This document shows positions 1 to 10,333 of a DNA stretch of 64,000 nucleotides, piece after piece. Source of the DNA: Orientallactaga sibirica. Its lineage: Eukaryota; Chordata; Mammalia; Rodentia; Dipodidae. Numbering within the stretch: the first letter of the stretch is position 1; each line of letters starts with the position of its first letter. The position numbers and the translations under genes were made by a program. The stretch spans positions 7,830,001 to 7,894,000 of the forward strand of contig JAEOAD010000018.1 of the NCBI GenBank assembly GCA_036365145.1. Reading direction: 5' to 3'. Below the pieces are notes generated by a model. The model was not told where the DNA came from. It saw only the letters and a program-made list of their open reading frames with translations, and searched no databases.

Positions 1-260
1 AGTCCCTGCTCCATCTCCACCCACAGCCCAGGGTCATATGGCCAATTCATATTGAACTTTCAATTCATCAAGCCAAGTAGATTTTTTATTTCATACCTAT
101 TGTCAAAATGATTAGGCTAATGGGCAGAATGAGAAACGGTTAATGAAGGATGTTTTCTTTTATAGTGATATGGGAAAGAATGTGTTCAAATTCTGAAAGG
201 AAGTGCTAGTTTTGAAAAGTTGTGAGAGGACCGGAGAATTGTTTTAAAAATAAAAACCTT

Positions 261-430
261 AGTTAGACCTGGTGGCACACACCTTTAGTCCCAGCACTTG
301 GGAGGCTGAGGTAGGAGGATGACTGTGAGTTTGAGGCTGGCCTAATGCTGCAGAGTGAGTTTCAGGTCCCTCTGGGCTAGGTTAAGACCCTTCTTCAATA
401 AAAAAACAAAAAAAGAAGAAAAAAAAAGTC
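261..430 (+). mobile_element. B1 SINE
   Basis: A 7SL-RNA-derived SINE. The B1 hallmarks are visible in order: a GGTGGCACACACCTTTAGTC-like internal promoter start, CCCAGCACTTGGGAGGCTGAGG, a GAGTTTGAGG B-box region and the AGACCCT...-A-rich tail. It is diverged (CAGAGTGAGTTTCAGG in place of CATAGTGAATTCCAGG), so it is an older copy. It would be transcribed by Pol III if active, and it depends on L1 for movement. Confidence 0.9.
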
Positions 431-649
431 AAAGGGAAAGGATTCATGTAAGTTACAGTTTCCATAACAGAAGATGATAAGTGCTTATTTTTCCATGGTA
501 TGCATGAGAGTATAGGTAGAGGTTTAAGAAGGGAAATTTTAAATAGCTGCAAAACAGATAAGAAACCTAAAAAACAAAATAATACAAAAGCAAATAATAA
601 CCAATTACCAAAAGAAAATATATAATTAATGAGAAGCCCAAAAGCAAAG
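431..649. other. AT-rich sequence, nothing recognised
   Basis: No ORF of note, no SINE boxes and no simple repeat. Adenine-rich on the plus strand, which may be decayed L1, but I cannot align it to the other copies here. Confidence 0.5.
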
Positions 650-868
650 CTGTATATATATTTTTAAATTTATGTATTTATTTGAGAGTGACAGACAGAC
701 AGAAATGAGGCAAGTAGAGAGAGAATGGATGTGCCAGGGCCTCCAGCCACTGCAAATGAACTCCAGATGCCTGTGGCTTACAAGGGTCCTGGAGAATCGA
801 GCCCGAAACGGGGGAGCTGAGGCTTCACAGGCAAGTGCTTAACCACTAAGCCATCTCTCCAGGCCCCT
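650..868 (-). mobile_element. tRNA-derived SINE, short form
   Basis: Reverse complement of the family head (the plus strand reads ...taaccactaagccatctctccaggccc), then a body with the diagnostic 'ccagggcctccagccactgcaaatgaactccagatg'. The A-rich tail appears as a T-rich run near 655-675. The head resembles rodent ID elements derived from tRNA-Ala. The B-box area is altered (tcgagcccgaaacgg). Confidence 0.88.
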
Positions 869-1159
869 GTATATTATTTTGAGTAGTATCTCTTGAGGTC
901 CTAGTGCATTAATTTGTAGTGACCTTGATCTGTGAGCCAGTGCGCATCTTCTCTTGACAGAACACAGAATGTTATACAGATGGAGCAGTAAACTGATATC
1001 CCCCAGGGCTAATTTGTGATGTTTATAATAGAAGGACTGTAGAACTGTAGCACTAAGGAGAAAAGAGTTATTGAAATGACAAACACAGAATCTATGAAAA
1101 TAAGGAAAAAGAGTAGATAAACGCAACAGATAGTGTAGGGCAAAGCAAGAGGGTCAGTG
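869..1159. other. unassigned sequence
   Basis: About 290 bases with no repeat I recognise. The minus strand has a 95-codon open frame starting in this block, but it runs into the adjacent SINE, has no recognisable domain and is probably chance. Confidence 0.5.
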
Positions 1160-1268
1160 AATTTGATCACTATGTTGTCTCAGGGTGGCCTCAAACACAT
1201 GACAGTCCTCTTACTTCTGCCTCCTGAGTGCCAGGATTAAAAGCATGTGCCACCATGCTTGACTAGAC
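1160..1268 (-). mobile_element. B1 SINE fragment
   Basis: Antisense B1: 'ctatgttgtctcagggtggcctcaaac' then 'cctcctgagtgccaggattaaaagcatgtgccaccatgc'. It lacks the poly-A end and the right part of the element, so it is a truncated and diverged copy. Confidence 0.85.
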
Positions 1269-1354
1269 CTGTTAATTTTTGAAGTTTCCTATGCCTCCCA
1301 TACCTGGATGGGTTTCTCTTTTGTAAGATTCATAAAATTTTCTTCTATAATCTT

Positions 1355-1514
1355 TTTTTTTTTTTTTTTTTGATTTTTCGAGGTAGGGTCTCATGCTAGC
1401 CCAGGCTGACCTGGAATTCACTATGTAGTCTCAGGGTGGCCTTGAACTCACAGCAATCCTCCTACCTCTGCCTCCCGAGTGCTGGGATTAAAGGCGTGCG
1501 CCACCACGCCCGGC
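1355..1514 (-). mobile_element. B1 SINE, near-complete
   Basis: Antisense B1 close to the local consensus: poly-T at the left end (A tail), 'aggtagggtctcatgctagcccagg', 'cctcctacctctgcctcccgagtgctgg' and 'ggcgtgcgccaccacgcccggc' at the right end. It is flanked by a perfect 14-bp target-site duplication, TCTTCTATAATCTT, at 1341-1354 and 1515-1528. Low divergence and a clean duplication suggest a recent insertion. Confidence 0.93.
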
Positions 1515-1534
1515 TCTTCTATAATCTTATTGAC

Positions 1535-1626
1535 AACATAGTGAATTCCAGGTCAGCCTGGGCTAGAGTTAGACCCTACCTCAAAACCACCCCCACCCCG
1601 CAAAAAAAAAAAAAAAAAAAAAAAAA
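1535..1626 (+). mobile_element. B1 SINE 3' fragment
   Basis: Sense-orientation 3' half of a B1 ('acatagtgaattccaggtcagcctgggctagag' then 'gaccctacctcaaaa' and a long A run). It faces the antisense B1 just upstream, so the two 3' halves form an inverted repeat with a short loop. Confidence 0.85.
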
Positions 1627-1654
1627 TGACAGGTCTAGAGAAGAAATTTCCCAA

Positions 1655-1889
1655 ATATATAATGCAGTTGTAACACTGAATATTAATTGACTCTATTACA
1701 CAATCAAAAGACACAAATAAACAGGCTGGAGCAAAAACCTGGATCCATGAATTAGCTGTTTTCAAGAAATCCACCTTTCCACTAATGATAGACACCATGT
1801 AAGGGTGAAAGGATAAAAGATATTCCAAGAAAATAGAAATAGGAATCAAGCAGGTGTGACTATACTAATATCTGACAACATACATTTTA
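1655..1889 (+). pseudogene. L1 ORF2 endonuclease-region fragment (old copy)
   Basis: Starts with the region encoding the L1 ORF2 N-terminus ('acactgaatattaattgactc' corresponds to LNIN-L), followed by 'cttcaagaaatccacctttcc' (LQEIHL, part of the APE-like endonuclease) and 'gcaggtgtgactatactaatatctga' (AGV-ILIS). The same motifs recur at 4,533, 13,540 and 46,518. In-frame stops show it is dead. The element continues after two SINE insertions. Confidence 0.85.
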
Positions 1890-2149
1890 TGTTTTTATTT
1901 TTATTTTTTATTTTTTGGAGAGAGACAAAGAGAGAAGGAGAGGAAGACAGATAGAGATGGGCGCGCCAGCAGGCTTTCAGTTGCTGCAATCAAAATCCAG
2001 ATGTGTGTGTCCCCTTGTGGTCATGTGTGGCATTGCGCCCTTGCATCACTTTGCATCTGGCTAAATGTGGGACCTGGAGATTGGAACCGCCAGTGTTCTT
2101 AGGCTTAGGAGGCAGGCGCCTTAACCACTAAGCCATCTCTCCAGCCCAG
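1890..2149 (-). mobile_element. tRNA-derived SINE, long form
   Basis: Antisense copy of the long subfamily: T-rich tail at the left, GA-rich tract, then 'cccttgtggtcatgtgtggcattgcgcccttgc' and 'tttgcatctggctaaatgtgggacctggag', ending in 'ttaaccactaagccatctctccagccc'. It is flanked by an imperfect duplication, ACAACATACATTTTA at 1875-1889 and ACAATATAGATTTTA at 2150-2164. It splits the L1 ORF2 fragment. Confidence 0.9.
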
Positions 2150-2406
2150 ACAATATAGATTTTAAAGCAAAAATAATCCAAAGAGACAAGGGCCACTTTA
2201 TACTCATCAAGGAAACAATTCAAGGGGAAGAATTTATGATCATAAACATATATACACCAGATTTTGTAAAAATTGACTAGATTTTAAAAAGCAAAATTGA
2301 CTAGATATTATATCAACATAAATCCCAATAAAATAACACTGGGGTACTTTACTACCCCCCTTTCATCAAGAGACAGATCATCTAAACAGAAATAGAGAAA
2401 CAGTGG
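2150..2406 (+). pseudogene. L1 ORF2 endonuclease region, continued
   Basis: Continuation of the upstream ORF2 fragment ('ccactttatactcatcaaggaaacaattcaa' corresponds to the HYLLIKG segment of the other copies), ending near 'catcaagagacagatcatctaaac' (IDRSSK). Several frame breaks and a local duplication of 'aaaattgactaga' at about 2269-2310. Confidence 0.78.
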
Positions 2407-2627
2407 AACTTAATGGTTAAGGCACTTGCCTAAAAAGCCAAAGGATCCAGGTTCGATTTGCCAAGACCCACATGAAGCCAGATGCACAAGGTGGCACGAG
2501 CATCTGGAGTTCATATGCAGTGGCTAGAAGCCCTGGTATGCCCATTGTGTTGTCTCTCTCCCCCTTCTCTCCCTCTCTGTCTCTCTTTCAAATAAATAAA
2601 TAAATAAATAAAATATTTTAAAAAGAA
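2407..2627 (+). mobile_element. tRNA-derived SINE, short form
   Basis: Sense copy with 'taatggttaaggcacttgcct', B box 'ccaggttcgatttgcc', body 'gccagatgcacaaggtggcacgagcatctggagttcat', CT-rich tract and an (AAAT)n tail. The 5' end is slightly truncated. A perfect 11-bp target-site duplication, AGAAACAGTGG, lies at 2396-2406 and 2628-2638. Confidence 0.93.
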
Positions 2628-3108
2628 AGAAACAGTGGCGCTAAACAACAGCATGAATCAAATGGACTTAACAGATATCTATAGAACATTCCATCTAGTC
2701 TATTCAGGATACACATTCTCCTAAACAGCTCATGACACCTTCTCTAAAATAGATCATATAATGAGACATGAAGCAAGTCACCACAAGTTTATGACAATTC
2801 ACATAACTCTTTGTATTTTATTTGACCATAATTCAAAACAAAATGTAAGAAATCAGTAACAAGAGAAACAGCAGAAAATATACAAACTCCTGGAGATTGA
2901 ACAACACATTCATTAAGCAATGCCTGGGTCATTGAAGAAACCAAGAAGGACCCAAAAAATTACTAGAACTGAATAAGAATGAAAATGCAACAAACCAAAA
3001 CCTGTAGGACCAAATGGTGTCAGTTCTTATCAAGAAGTTAATAGATCCAAATGCCTACACTACAAATATAGAGATATATCAAATAAATAATTTGAAAATC
3101 CAAGGTCC
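2628..3108 (+). pseudogene. L1 ORF2 fragment, continued
   Basis: Resumes the old ORF2 ('atagaacattccatctag', YRTFH, then 'agatcatataatgagaca', DHI-G) and runs through 'ctcctggagattgaacaacacattc' to 'agatatatcaaataaataatttgaaaatcca', the segment just before the reverse transcriptase domain. Multiple stops. It ends where a different L1 5' end starts. Confidence 0.8.
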
Positions 3109-3280
3109 TTGGTCAAGGTGGCAACCATGTAAACATGCCTCACCTGGCGTGGAAGGAAAGGCAGGCCCCACTGCCATCAGAAGCCTATTTGAAATAAACA
3201 TAAAAAAAGGAATAATCACTGAAGACACTTCAAATTAAACTACAGCTTCCTGCTACAGTTAACAAGATTCCTTCACTGTG

Positions 3281-4465
3281 ATGGGCAGACCACAGTGCAA
3301 AAGGATTAACATGAAAAATCAAATGCAAGTAAATCCAACAAGATTGCCCACTGCCACAATAGATGTCTCTAATCAAAACATAGAGGAGATAATAGAATCA
3401 GAACTCCAAAATGAAGAAATAAGCAATGCAACCCTAGTGAAGAAAATAGGAGAACTTGCAAAAAAAACAACAAAGGGCCAATAATTGTTTGAATCCTGTT
3501 GTCAAGAGATTGGACCTAATAGAAAAGAACCAGAAAAGACAGTTAAATGACCTGAAGGAGAGCAAAAAAAGAAAAAGAAAGAACCTCAATAACCAGCTTG
3601 ACTAAGCTCAATGAAAACATAAATAAATACAAGTAGGAATTCCAAAAAGCACTAAAAAAAATCAGAAAATGATGTGAAAAGGGAACTCAACAGAGGGTTG
3701 GAAAATATACATAAAAAAGCAGCAGAAAATACAAACCAAATTGAACAAGCCCAAAACTCTATAGAAGCACTCAAGAAAAGAGTCATGTGGAGGACAAAAC
3801 TCAGAACTGGAAGACAGAACAGAAGAAACAGCATGTGAATCCAAAAGTTTCAATAAGTTCAAAAATTTTTGTGGACATAACATGAGGGAAATGTGGGATA
3901 GCCTTAAACATTCCAACATTAGGATCATGGGAATACCAGAAGGGAAAGAAATTCAGACCAAAAGAATCAAGAACTTATTCAACAAAATTATTGAAGAAAA
4001 TTTTCCCATTCTCTCAGAAGAAAGTCCCATCAAGTTATAAGAAGCTAACAGAACTCCAAACAGACTGGAACAAAGGAGAAATTCTACCAGACCTATTATC
4101 ATTAAAACCCTAAATATTGATAACAAGGAGAAAGTCCTAAAGTAGCTAGGGAGAAACAGCACATTATATATAAAGGTAACCCCATCAGAATTACTTCAGA
4201 CTTCTCAATGGAAACACTCAAACCCAGAAGGGCCTGGAATGGAATGATGCAAAGTCTAAGAACTTATGGCTTCCAACCCAAACTATTCTACCCTGCAAAA
4301 ATATCCCTCATAATAGATGGTGAAAGAAAAACTTTCCATGATAAAACCCAGCTCTACAACTTTATGAACACAAAGCAAAACCTACAGAGGGTACTTCGGG
4401 GAATTCTCCACACAGAAGAATCAAATAACCAACCTCAAGAACCTACAAAAAGCAGATTACAATAA
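3281..4465 (+). pseudogene. L1 ORF1 pseudogene (RNA-binding chaperone)
   Basis: Begins MGRPQCKRINMKN at 3281 and stays open for 68 codons, ending at 3484; later pieces are in shifted frames. The middle (about 3500-3830) is rich in K, E and Q codons as expected of the trimerising coiled coil. The C-terminal domain is readable at 4208-4465, with the conserved 'LKPRRAW' and 'KTFHDKTQLYNFM' segments. The N-terminal part differs from the ORF1 starts at 12,322 and 45,051 (MEASKE / MEPSN), so this copy belongs to a different lineage. Confidence 0.82.
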
Positions 4466-4607
4466 CCAAAATCAGAGAAGGCACTCAAAAAAAAAAAAAA
4501 ATCAAAGTCCAAAAACACACCAAACTAGGGCAGGGATTGAATCAAACCTCACAGTTATTACTCTTAATATTAATGGCCTTAATTCATCCATCAAGAGACA
4601 TAAGCTG

Positions 4608-4884
4608 GGCTGGAGAGATGGCTTAGCAGCTAAGGCGCCTGCCTGCTAAGCCTAAGAACACTGGTTCCAATGTCTAGCTGTTCCAATCTCCAGGTCCCAC
4701 ATTTAGCCAGATGCAAAGTGAGGCAAGGGCACAATGCCACACTTGCCCACAAGGGAGTGCATGCATCTGGATTTCATTCTCAGCAGCTGAGAGACTGCTG
4801 GCATGCCCATCTCTGTCTCCCTCTCCCTCTCTGTCTATCTCTCTCTGTCTCTCTCTCCAAAAATAAATTAAAAAAATAAAAAAT
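4608..4884 (+). mobile_element. tRNA-derived SINE, long form
   Basis: Full-length long-form copy: head 'gggctggagagatggcttagcagctaagg', body 'aaagtgaggcaagggcacaatgccacacttgcccacaaggg', CT-rich tract and A-rich tail. There is a short internal duplication around the B box ('ggttccaatgtctagctgttccaatctcc'). A perfect 15-bp target-site duplication, AAGAGACATAAGCTG, lies at 4593-4607 and 4885-4899, inside L1 ORF2. Confidence 0.95.
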
Positions 4885-7789
4885 AAGAGACATAAGCTGA
4901 CAGGATGGATCAGAAAATTAGACCCCTCAATCTTGTGTCTTCAAGAAACCCACCTCACCTCTAAAGACAGACACCTTCTCAGGGTGAAAGAGTCGAAAAT
5001 GATATTCCAAGCAAATGAAAATAAGAAACAAGCAGGTGTTGCTATACTAATATCAGCTAAAATAGACATCAAACCAAAAGTAATCAAAAAGGACAAAGAT
5101 GGTCACTACTTACTTATCAAGGGAATGAACCAACAAGAGGATATCAAATCATCAATCTTTATGCACCAAACAGAGGAGCAGCACAATTAATAAAACAAAA
5201 CCTACTTGACAACAAAACAGAAATAACCACCAACACCATAATAGCCAGAGTTCAATACTCCACTATCAGCAATATATAGATCATCCAAACAGCAAATTAA
5301 CAAGGAAGAGAGTTCAACATCACCATAGAGCAATTAGACATAACAGACATCTACAGAACATTCTTCCCCAAATCTACAGATTACATATTCTTCTCAGCAG
5401 CCCATGGAACCTTCCCTAAAACAGATCATATATTGGGCCAGAAAGACAGCCTCCACATTTTTAGGAAAATCAACATAATTTCCTGCATGATGTCATACCA
5501 CAATGCTGCAATGATAGAAATTAACAACAAAAGGTATGCCAGGAATCCCTCCAGCTCCTGGAAATCGAACAACACACTTTTAAACAATAAATGGGTTGTG
5601 GATGAAATAACAAATGAAAATGCAAAATTTGTAGAATTGAACAACAATGAGAACATATCATACCAAAACTTATAGTACACAATGAAGGCAGTCCTTAGGA
5701 GAAATATCAAAGCACTAAATGCCTTCATAACAAAGACAGAGAGATACCAAGTCAATAACCTAACCATCCACCTAAAGGCACTGGAAAAACAAGAAGAAGC
5801 AAACCTGAAAAGCTCCAAATGGAAAGAAATAATTGAGATCAGAGCAGAAATTAATGAATTGGAAACTAAGAAGACAAGTATGAAAATTGATGAAACAAAG
5901 AGCTGGTTCTTTGAAAAAATAAACAAGATTGATAAATCCCTGGCTAATTTGATCAAGTGGAAAAAAGAGACAACTCAAATTAACAAAATTAAAAAATGAA
6001 AAAGGAGAGATCACAACAGGCATAAGTGAAATTGGAAGAATCATCAGGACTTATTTAAAAATCCTCTACTCCACAAAACAGGAGAATATGGAGGAAATGG
6101 ATGAATTTCTTGACACATACCACCTACCAAAACTAAACTCAGAGCAGATTAATGTCTTAAACAAACCTATCATACCCATCGAGATTGAAAATGTAAACAA
6201 ACACCTCCCCAAAAAGAAGAGTTCAGGACCAGATTGCTTCTCAGCTGAATTCTATCAAACCTTCATGGAAGAACTGAAACTAATTTTTTCTAACTGTGCC
6301 ACCCAATCTGAAAATAGGGAAAGCTCCCAACTCCTTCTATGAAGCTAGCATCATCTTAATTCCAAAAGCAGGCAGAGATGCCACAAGAAAAAAAAAAATT
6401 ATAAGCCTATTTCCCTGATGAACATAGATGCAAAGATCCTGAACAAAATCTTGCAAAACGAATTCAACAGCATATCAAAAGCATTTTCCACCTTGATCAA
6501 GTAGACTTCGTCCCTGGAATGAAAAAGTGGTTCAACATACAGAAATCTGTCAATGTAGTACACCACAATGTAAACACAAAAACCACATGATAATTTCTAT
6601 AGAAGCAGGAAAGGCCTTTGACAAAAACAACATCAGTTCATAATCAAAATATTGGAGAGAACAGGATGGACTGTTTATATATCAACATAATAAAAGGTAC
6701 ATATAAAGCTCCTAAAGCCCAAGTAATATTTAATGGGGAGAGACTGAAGGAATTCCCATTGAGATCAGGAACAAGACAGGGGTGTCCCCTCTCTTCTCTG
6801 CTCTTCAACATAGTATTGGAAGTCCTACTCAAGCAAAAAGACAGGAAAAAGAAGTAAAAGGGATATAAATTGGAAAGGAAGAAGTTAAATTAGCCCTATT
6901 TGCAGATGACATGATTCTATACATTAAGTGACCTGAGAACCTCCATCTCAAAACTCTTAAAGTTGATTAACTCCTTCAGCAAAATAGCAGGATAGAAGAT
7001 CAATGCACAAAAATCAGTAGCCTTTCTATATGCCAAAGACAAAGGTACAGAAAAAGAAATAAGCAACATTGTCCCATTCTCAATAGCAACAAAAAAGAAA
7101 TACCTTGGAATAACATTAACCATGGAAGTGAAAGTACTATACAATGAAAACATCAAAACACTCAAGAAAGAAATTGAGGAGGATCTGTGAAAATGGAAAG
7201 ACCTCCCATTCTCCTGGATAGGCAGAATTAACATTGTGAAAATGGCAATCTTATCAAAAGCATTATATAGATTGAACTCAATATAGACCAATGGAACAAA
7301 ATAGAGGACCCAGACTTTGGGTCAAGTAACTACAGCTACTTGATTTTTGACAAAGGCCCTATCAATGTAAACTGGAAAAAAGCATCTTCAACCAATGGTG
7401 CTGGACAAACTGGATAACCATATGCAGGAAAATGAAACTTGATCCACACATTTAGCCATGCACGAAATCAAGTCCAAATGAATCCAAGACCTCCATGTAG
7501 GAATGGACACTCTGCTACTACTGGAAGAAAAAGTAGGAGGAACTTTCCACGAAATAGGAGTAGGAAAAGACTTTCTGAACAAAACCCCAGTAGCTCAGGA
7601 AATTAAATAATCACTCAACCATTGGGATCTCAGTAAGCTGAAAAGCTTTTACACAGACAAACATACAATAAGCTGAACCAATAGACTGCCACAGAATGGG
7701 AGAAAATTTTTACTGGATACACATCAGACAGAGGCCCAATTTCTAAAATATACAAAGAACTCAAAAAGCTAAACAACAAAAAGTCAAAC

Positions 7790-7944
7790 AAAAGCCAGGC
7801 ATGGGGGTGCATGCCTTTAATCTGAGCACTCAGGAGACAGAGGTAGGAGGATTGCATGAGTTCAAGGTCACCCAGAGACTACATAGTGGATTCCAGGTCA
7901 TCCTGGGCCAGAGCAAGACCCTACCTCAACAAAACAAAAACAAA
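7790..7944 (+). mobile_element. B1 SINE
   Basis: Sense B1 ('gccaggcatgggggtgcatgcctttaat' to 'gaccctacctcaacaaaac'). A perfect 12-bp duplication, AAAAAGTCAAAC, flanks it at 7778-7789 and 7945-7956, within L1 ORF2. Confidence 0.93.
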
Positions 7945-8554
7945 AAAAAGTCAAACTACCCACTTACAAAATGGGGCAGAGAACTGTACAGGGAGTTCTC
8001 AGAGGCAAACACATACTTAAGAAAATGTTTAACATCCCTAATCATCAGAAAAATGCAAATTAAAATGACTATGAGACTCCACCTTAACTCAGTAAGGTTA
8101 GAAAACATTTTTAAAAAGCCTAATTACAACAAATGCTGGCAAGGTCGTGGAGAAATAGGAACCCTCATTCACTGTTGGTGGAAATGTAAGCTACTAAAAC
8201 CACTATGGAAAGCAATATGGAAACTCCTAAAAAGGATGACTATAGAGGTACCAACAGACCCAGTTATTCCCTTACTGGGCATTTACTCTAAAAGCTCCAA
8301 GCCTCAGATCAGAAAGATTTTCTCAACCATGTTTATAGCTGCTCAATTCATAATAGCTAAGAGCTGGAATCAACCCAGATGTCCATAATTAGATGAATGG
8401 ATAAAAAATATGTGGTATAACTACACTATGGAATTCATATGATGCAATGAAATTTGAAGAAAAATGGTCAAACTTGGAACAGATCATTCTCAGCGAACTC
8501 ACCCAATCACAAAAACATAAGCATCACATTGTCTCACTTATTTGTAGCTCCTAA

Positions 8555-9820
8555 CCTGAATTTGCCCAAGATGCTGACATGCATAATAAACATCTCAAGT
8601 ACTGGATAATAGGGATGGTGGGGCAGGAGGGGAGGGTAAAGGTGGGGGGGGGGACAAAAAATGGACCCAAATAGAAATGGAACCATAAAATCATATATCC
8701 TGAAAGACATACTAAAAGGTCGAACCTTCGTCATGTGCTTAGAGAAGAACACCTGAATCACAGGAGCCTGGAGAGGGTAGGATGGAGACTAACCTCAATC
8801 TTCTCCTCTCTCTCTCTATCTCTCTCTCCCCCTCTTCTTTCTCTTTCTCTTTCATATTACCTATATTTTTCCTCCTTTTTCCCCCCTTGGCACTGACCTG
8901 TAATTCCCAGTACCAGCATGTGGTTAACACACACAATTAGCTGTTGATCAGTGAGACCTATATGGTTTCCCAAAAGAAGACAGATTTCCGTCAGAGTTCT
9001 TGATGACCCACCAAAGGTTAATGGTAATACCCTACTGCCGATGACACCATATGCTGTTGGGCTGGAACATGGAGTGACCTGGCTGGAACCTGAAAGAGAG
9101 TCAGTCCCCAGACATTTAGCCAGCCATGATGGGTTACCAACTGCTCTTGATTTGGCTAATAGACCCACTCAGTGGATCAGAACCCATACCTGGAATGGGG
9201 AAACAAGTCAGAACCATATCCAAAAATGAGCCCACTCTCCAATATCAAGGTCCCACCAATAGTGGGATCCAAGAGGGCCTACACCTATTAAATTTTCTCT
9301 AAGATAGTAATGGTTATCTATGTGTCATGGACTGACATCACTCTCATTGGAGAATTTGCTTCTCTTTCAGATGGATGCAGAACCTGAAGAGAGAATCAGC
9401 CCTTTGCACCTCACCAGGGAACCAGCTGAAGCCATAGAGTTATACTGTGGAATTGAGAAAGAGTGCTGCTTTTTCAGTGAGCCTGGTATCAGTACAAGGG
9501 TGAAGAAGACAGACACAGAAAACACTCAACTCCTACAAAATCAGTTATCCAGAGACACAGATACTCCCAAGACCTCATCACTGAAATAGACCTAAAATGA
9601 ACCCAACATGACTCAGGGAAATTTGCAGAAGAAGGGGCAGAAAGATTGTTAGAGCCATAAGTTGGGTGATTATGCACAGAGACATTGCCTCCCCCCCTCC
9701 ATAACTGATGGCTACCCTCATAATGCAAGACCCACATTACCATGGGGAAGGACAGGGAGAAGATGGTACCATCATGGCTGTATACACACTATATACATAA
9801 CTAATAAAAAAAAATTTTAA
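8555..9820 (+). other. L1 3'UTR with G-rich tract
   Basis: Follows the ORF2 stop. Contains a run of closely spaced G tracts at 8612-8653, a CT/CTTT-rich stretch at 8799-8885 and a long conserved body that recurs antisense at 23,318-24,735 and in part at 33,617-34,365 and 48,946-49,140. It ends in an A-rich tail after 'tatacacactatatacataactaat'. An 89-codon open frame at 9320-9589 lies in this UTR and is not a gene as far as I can tell. Confidence 0.85.
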
Positions 9821-9825
9821 GAATC

Positions 9826-10028
9826 TAATAGCCAGAGGAATAAGACAAAAATTCAAATATTGTTATCTCATGAAACTAAAAAACTATTGTGAATCTAAGC
9901 AAGCCATCAATGGAGGCAATAAACAACCTAGAGAATGGAATAAATTATTTTCCATCTATACATGTGGCAGAGTTTTAATATCTAGAATATACAAAGATCT
10001 CAAAAAATTATGCAATAAAAAACAAACA
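9826..10028 (+). pseudogene. L1 ORF2 C-terminal fragment (older family)
   Basis: Encodes MKLKNYCESKQAINGGNKQ then REWNKLFSIYTCGRVLISRIYKDLKKL, the segment after the reverse transcriptase that is shared by rodent L1 ORF2. The sequence is distinct from the L1 just upstream, so it belongs to another, older element interrupted by later insertions and resuming at 10,976 and 11,547. Confidence 0.82.
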
Positions 10029-10303
10029 GGGCTTGAGAGATTTCCCAGTGTTTAAAAGTGCTTGCCTGCAAAGCTTCATGGCCTAGGTTTAACTCCCAAG
10101 TACCCATGTAAAGCCAGATAAATAAAGTGGCATATGTGTCTGGAGTTCATTTGCAGTGGCAGGAGGCCCTGGTGTGCCCATTCATTCTCATCTCTCTCTC
10201 TCTGTCTATCTGTGTGTGTGTGCGTGTGCATGCACGTGCATACATGTGGATGTGTCTCTATCTTTCTCTACTTGTGAATATAAATAAATGATTTTTAAAA
10301 ATC
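10029..10303 (+). mobile_element. tRNA-derived SINE, short form, with TG/CA-expanded tail
   Basis: Diverged copy: 'gggcttgagagatttcccagtgtttaaaagtgcttgcctgc', body 'gccagataaataaagtggcatatgtgtctggagttcatttgcagtggcagg', then a tract of TGTG/GCATGCACG alternation and an A-rich end. The tail has grown into a short purine-pyrimidine alternating repeat at about 10,208-10,250. Confidence 0.88.
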
Positions 10304-10333
10304 AAACAATCTACTAAAAAAATGGGGCAGGCT

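Larger units (their letters stand above)
4533..8554 (+). pseudogene. L1 ORF2 pseudogene (endonuclease-reverse transcriptase)
   Basis: The expected start codon is lost (GGG-CAG-GGA instead of ATG-GCA-GGA at about 4533). Endonuclease motifs: CLQETHLTSKDRHLLRVK at 4936 onward, DHILGQKDS at about 5424. Reverse transcriptase: [20 protein letters not shown] at about 6207, [20 protein letters not shown] at about 6760 and catalytic FADD at 6899-6910. A deletion of roughly 190 bases relative to the antisense copy at 25,806-26,267 sits at about 7283. The C-terminal part (7980-8551) ends ...VSLICSS, stop at 8552-8554. SINE insertions at 4608 and 7790 plus several stops make it inactive. Confidence 0.88.
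3109..9820 (+). mobile_element. L1 retrotransposon, nearly full length, decayed
   Basis: The most complete LINE-1 in the window: a short 5'UTR (about 3109-3280), ORF1 remnant (3281-4465), ORF2 remnant (about 4533-8554) and 3'UTR ending in 'aataaaaaaaaattttaag' at about 9803-9820. It contains one tRNA-type SINE and one B1. Both ORFs carry stops and frameshifts, and ORF2 has an internal deletion near 7283. Non-LTR retrotransposon; ORF1p would package the RNA, ORF2p would nick and reverse-transcribe at the target. Confidence 0.9.

Noticed and set aside
839..1126. 95-codon minus-strand frame near the left edge
   Set aside because: Ends inside the adjoining SINE and has no recognisable domain.
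4608..4690. tRNA-like A and B boxes, repeated many times in the window
   Set aside because: They lie in SINE heads followed by SINE body and A-tail; no cloverleaf acceptor pairing as in a real tRNA gene.
9320..9589. 89-codon frame after L1 ORF2 (and its mirror at 23,581-23,823)
   Set aside because: Located in the L1 3'UTR in both copies; no domain, and the two frames run on opposite strands relative to the element.
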